A program made the translations under genes and the position numbers. 62,201 nucleotides of DNA from a virus, in the IMG/VR virus record IMGVR_UViG_3300050821_007188, positions 1 through 62,201 of that record; one strand, 5' to 3'. This document shows positions 62,009 through 62,201 of the stretch, one piece after another (position 1 is the stretch's first letter; every line of letters starts with the position of its first letter). The notes below the pieces were generated by a model. The model worked only from the letters and a program-made list of their open reading frames with translations, made no database searches and was not told where the DNA came from.

Positions 62009-62201
62009 ATGAAGCCCGGCGAAGACCACATTGGAGTCGAGCCTCTGACCTCGGGCGAGACTGAGGCTAACGCCGCCGGATGGGACGAACAAGCGGCGAG
62101 GTGCGTGGCCGAACAGGACTGGGAGGCTGCGAGTATCTGCAAGTCGAAAGCAGCGGAGTTGCGCCGCGGGGCGTGGGTTGCCGGCCAGCGTGCCTCGTTG
62201 G
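62009..62201 (+). CDS. 5' part of the junction-spanning single-TM protein
   Basis: ATG 62009 follows AGGAGA. The 64 codons seen here join in frame, through the 97-bp repeat, to 1-288, giving 127 residues in all. The part unique to this end is acidic (GVEPLTSGETEANAAGWDEQ). Confidence 0.75.
   Translation, partial: MKPGEDHIGVEPLTSGETEANAAGWDEQAARCVAEQDWEAASICKSKAAELRRGAWVAGQRASL
62105..62201. repeat. Right copy of 97-bp terminal direct repeat
   Basis: Exact copy of bases 1-97; see the left copy. Confidence 0.95.

Noticed and set aside
1-62201. CRISPR array
   Set aside because: No regularly spaced direct repeats with unique spacers were seen.

Overview
This window is an essentially complete genome of a temperate, tailed (siphovirus-like) phage, about 62.1 kb. 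The first 97 bases recur exactly as the last 97, and one gene reads in frame across the joint. It is therefore a circular or circularly permuted assembly with a unique length of about 62,104 bp. The DNA is GC-rich. Two weak CsrA-like proteins, HEAT-like secreted proteins, repeated Ig-like domains and a leucyl-tRNA-synthetase-like peptide hint at a Planctomycetota host. That host call is inference. A tyrosine integrase with a small excisionase-like partner marks it as temperate.

Layout. (1) 61.4-62.2 kb continuing through 0-8.3 kb: a rightward early operon of small, tightly overlapping genes led by a divergent promoter at 61.4 kb. It includes a mini C5-cytosine-methyltransferase-like protein, several zinc-ribbon proteins, a T5orf172/GIY-YIG-like protein, and the integrase (leftward) with its candidate attP and control region. 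(2) 9.3-16.7 kb: membrane and secreted proteins, a papain-like cysteine peptidase, a run of very small membrane proteins (probably the lysis region), a Met(CAT) tRNA-like element with a shrunken D-arm, and remnants of a transposase and a DNA methyltransferase. (3) 16.7-50.7 kb: the rightward late operon, with small and large terminase, portal, scaffold, capsid, connector, fibre and spike proteins, tail tube, tail chaperone with a -1 frameshift, tape measure and tail-tip proteins. (4) 50.6-53.1 kb: a CsrA-like protein, a P-loop nucleotide-kinase-like protein and a metallophosphoesterase. (5) 53.1-61.3 kb: regulatory and accessory small genes, four of them behind a repeated promoter plus Shine-Dalgarno cassette.

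The most striking system is in the large terminase gene. An intein of 344 codons splits the Walker A P-loop (SPAG/TGKT). Instead of an in-frame homing endonuclease it carries an HNH endonuclease gene on the opposite strand, with its own -10 element and a perfect AGGAGG ribosome binding site. The sense frame stays open through the antisense gene, so the same DNA must serve protein splicing one way and a nuclease the other.

A second theme is nine small leftward genes at seven loci inside the rightward late operon. They look like morons, several with their own -10-like element. They include an acyltransferase (a lysogenic conversion candidate), a Lar-like protein, and a protein that begins with a leucyl-tRNA-synthetase KMSKS-loop peptide. 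No DNA polymerase, helicase, primase or origin was recognised.
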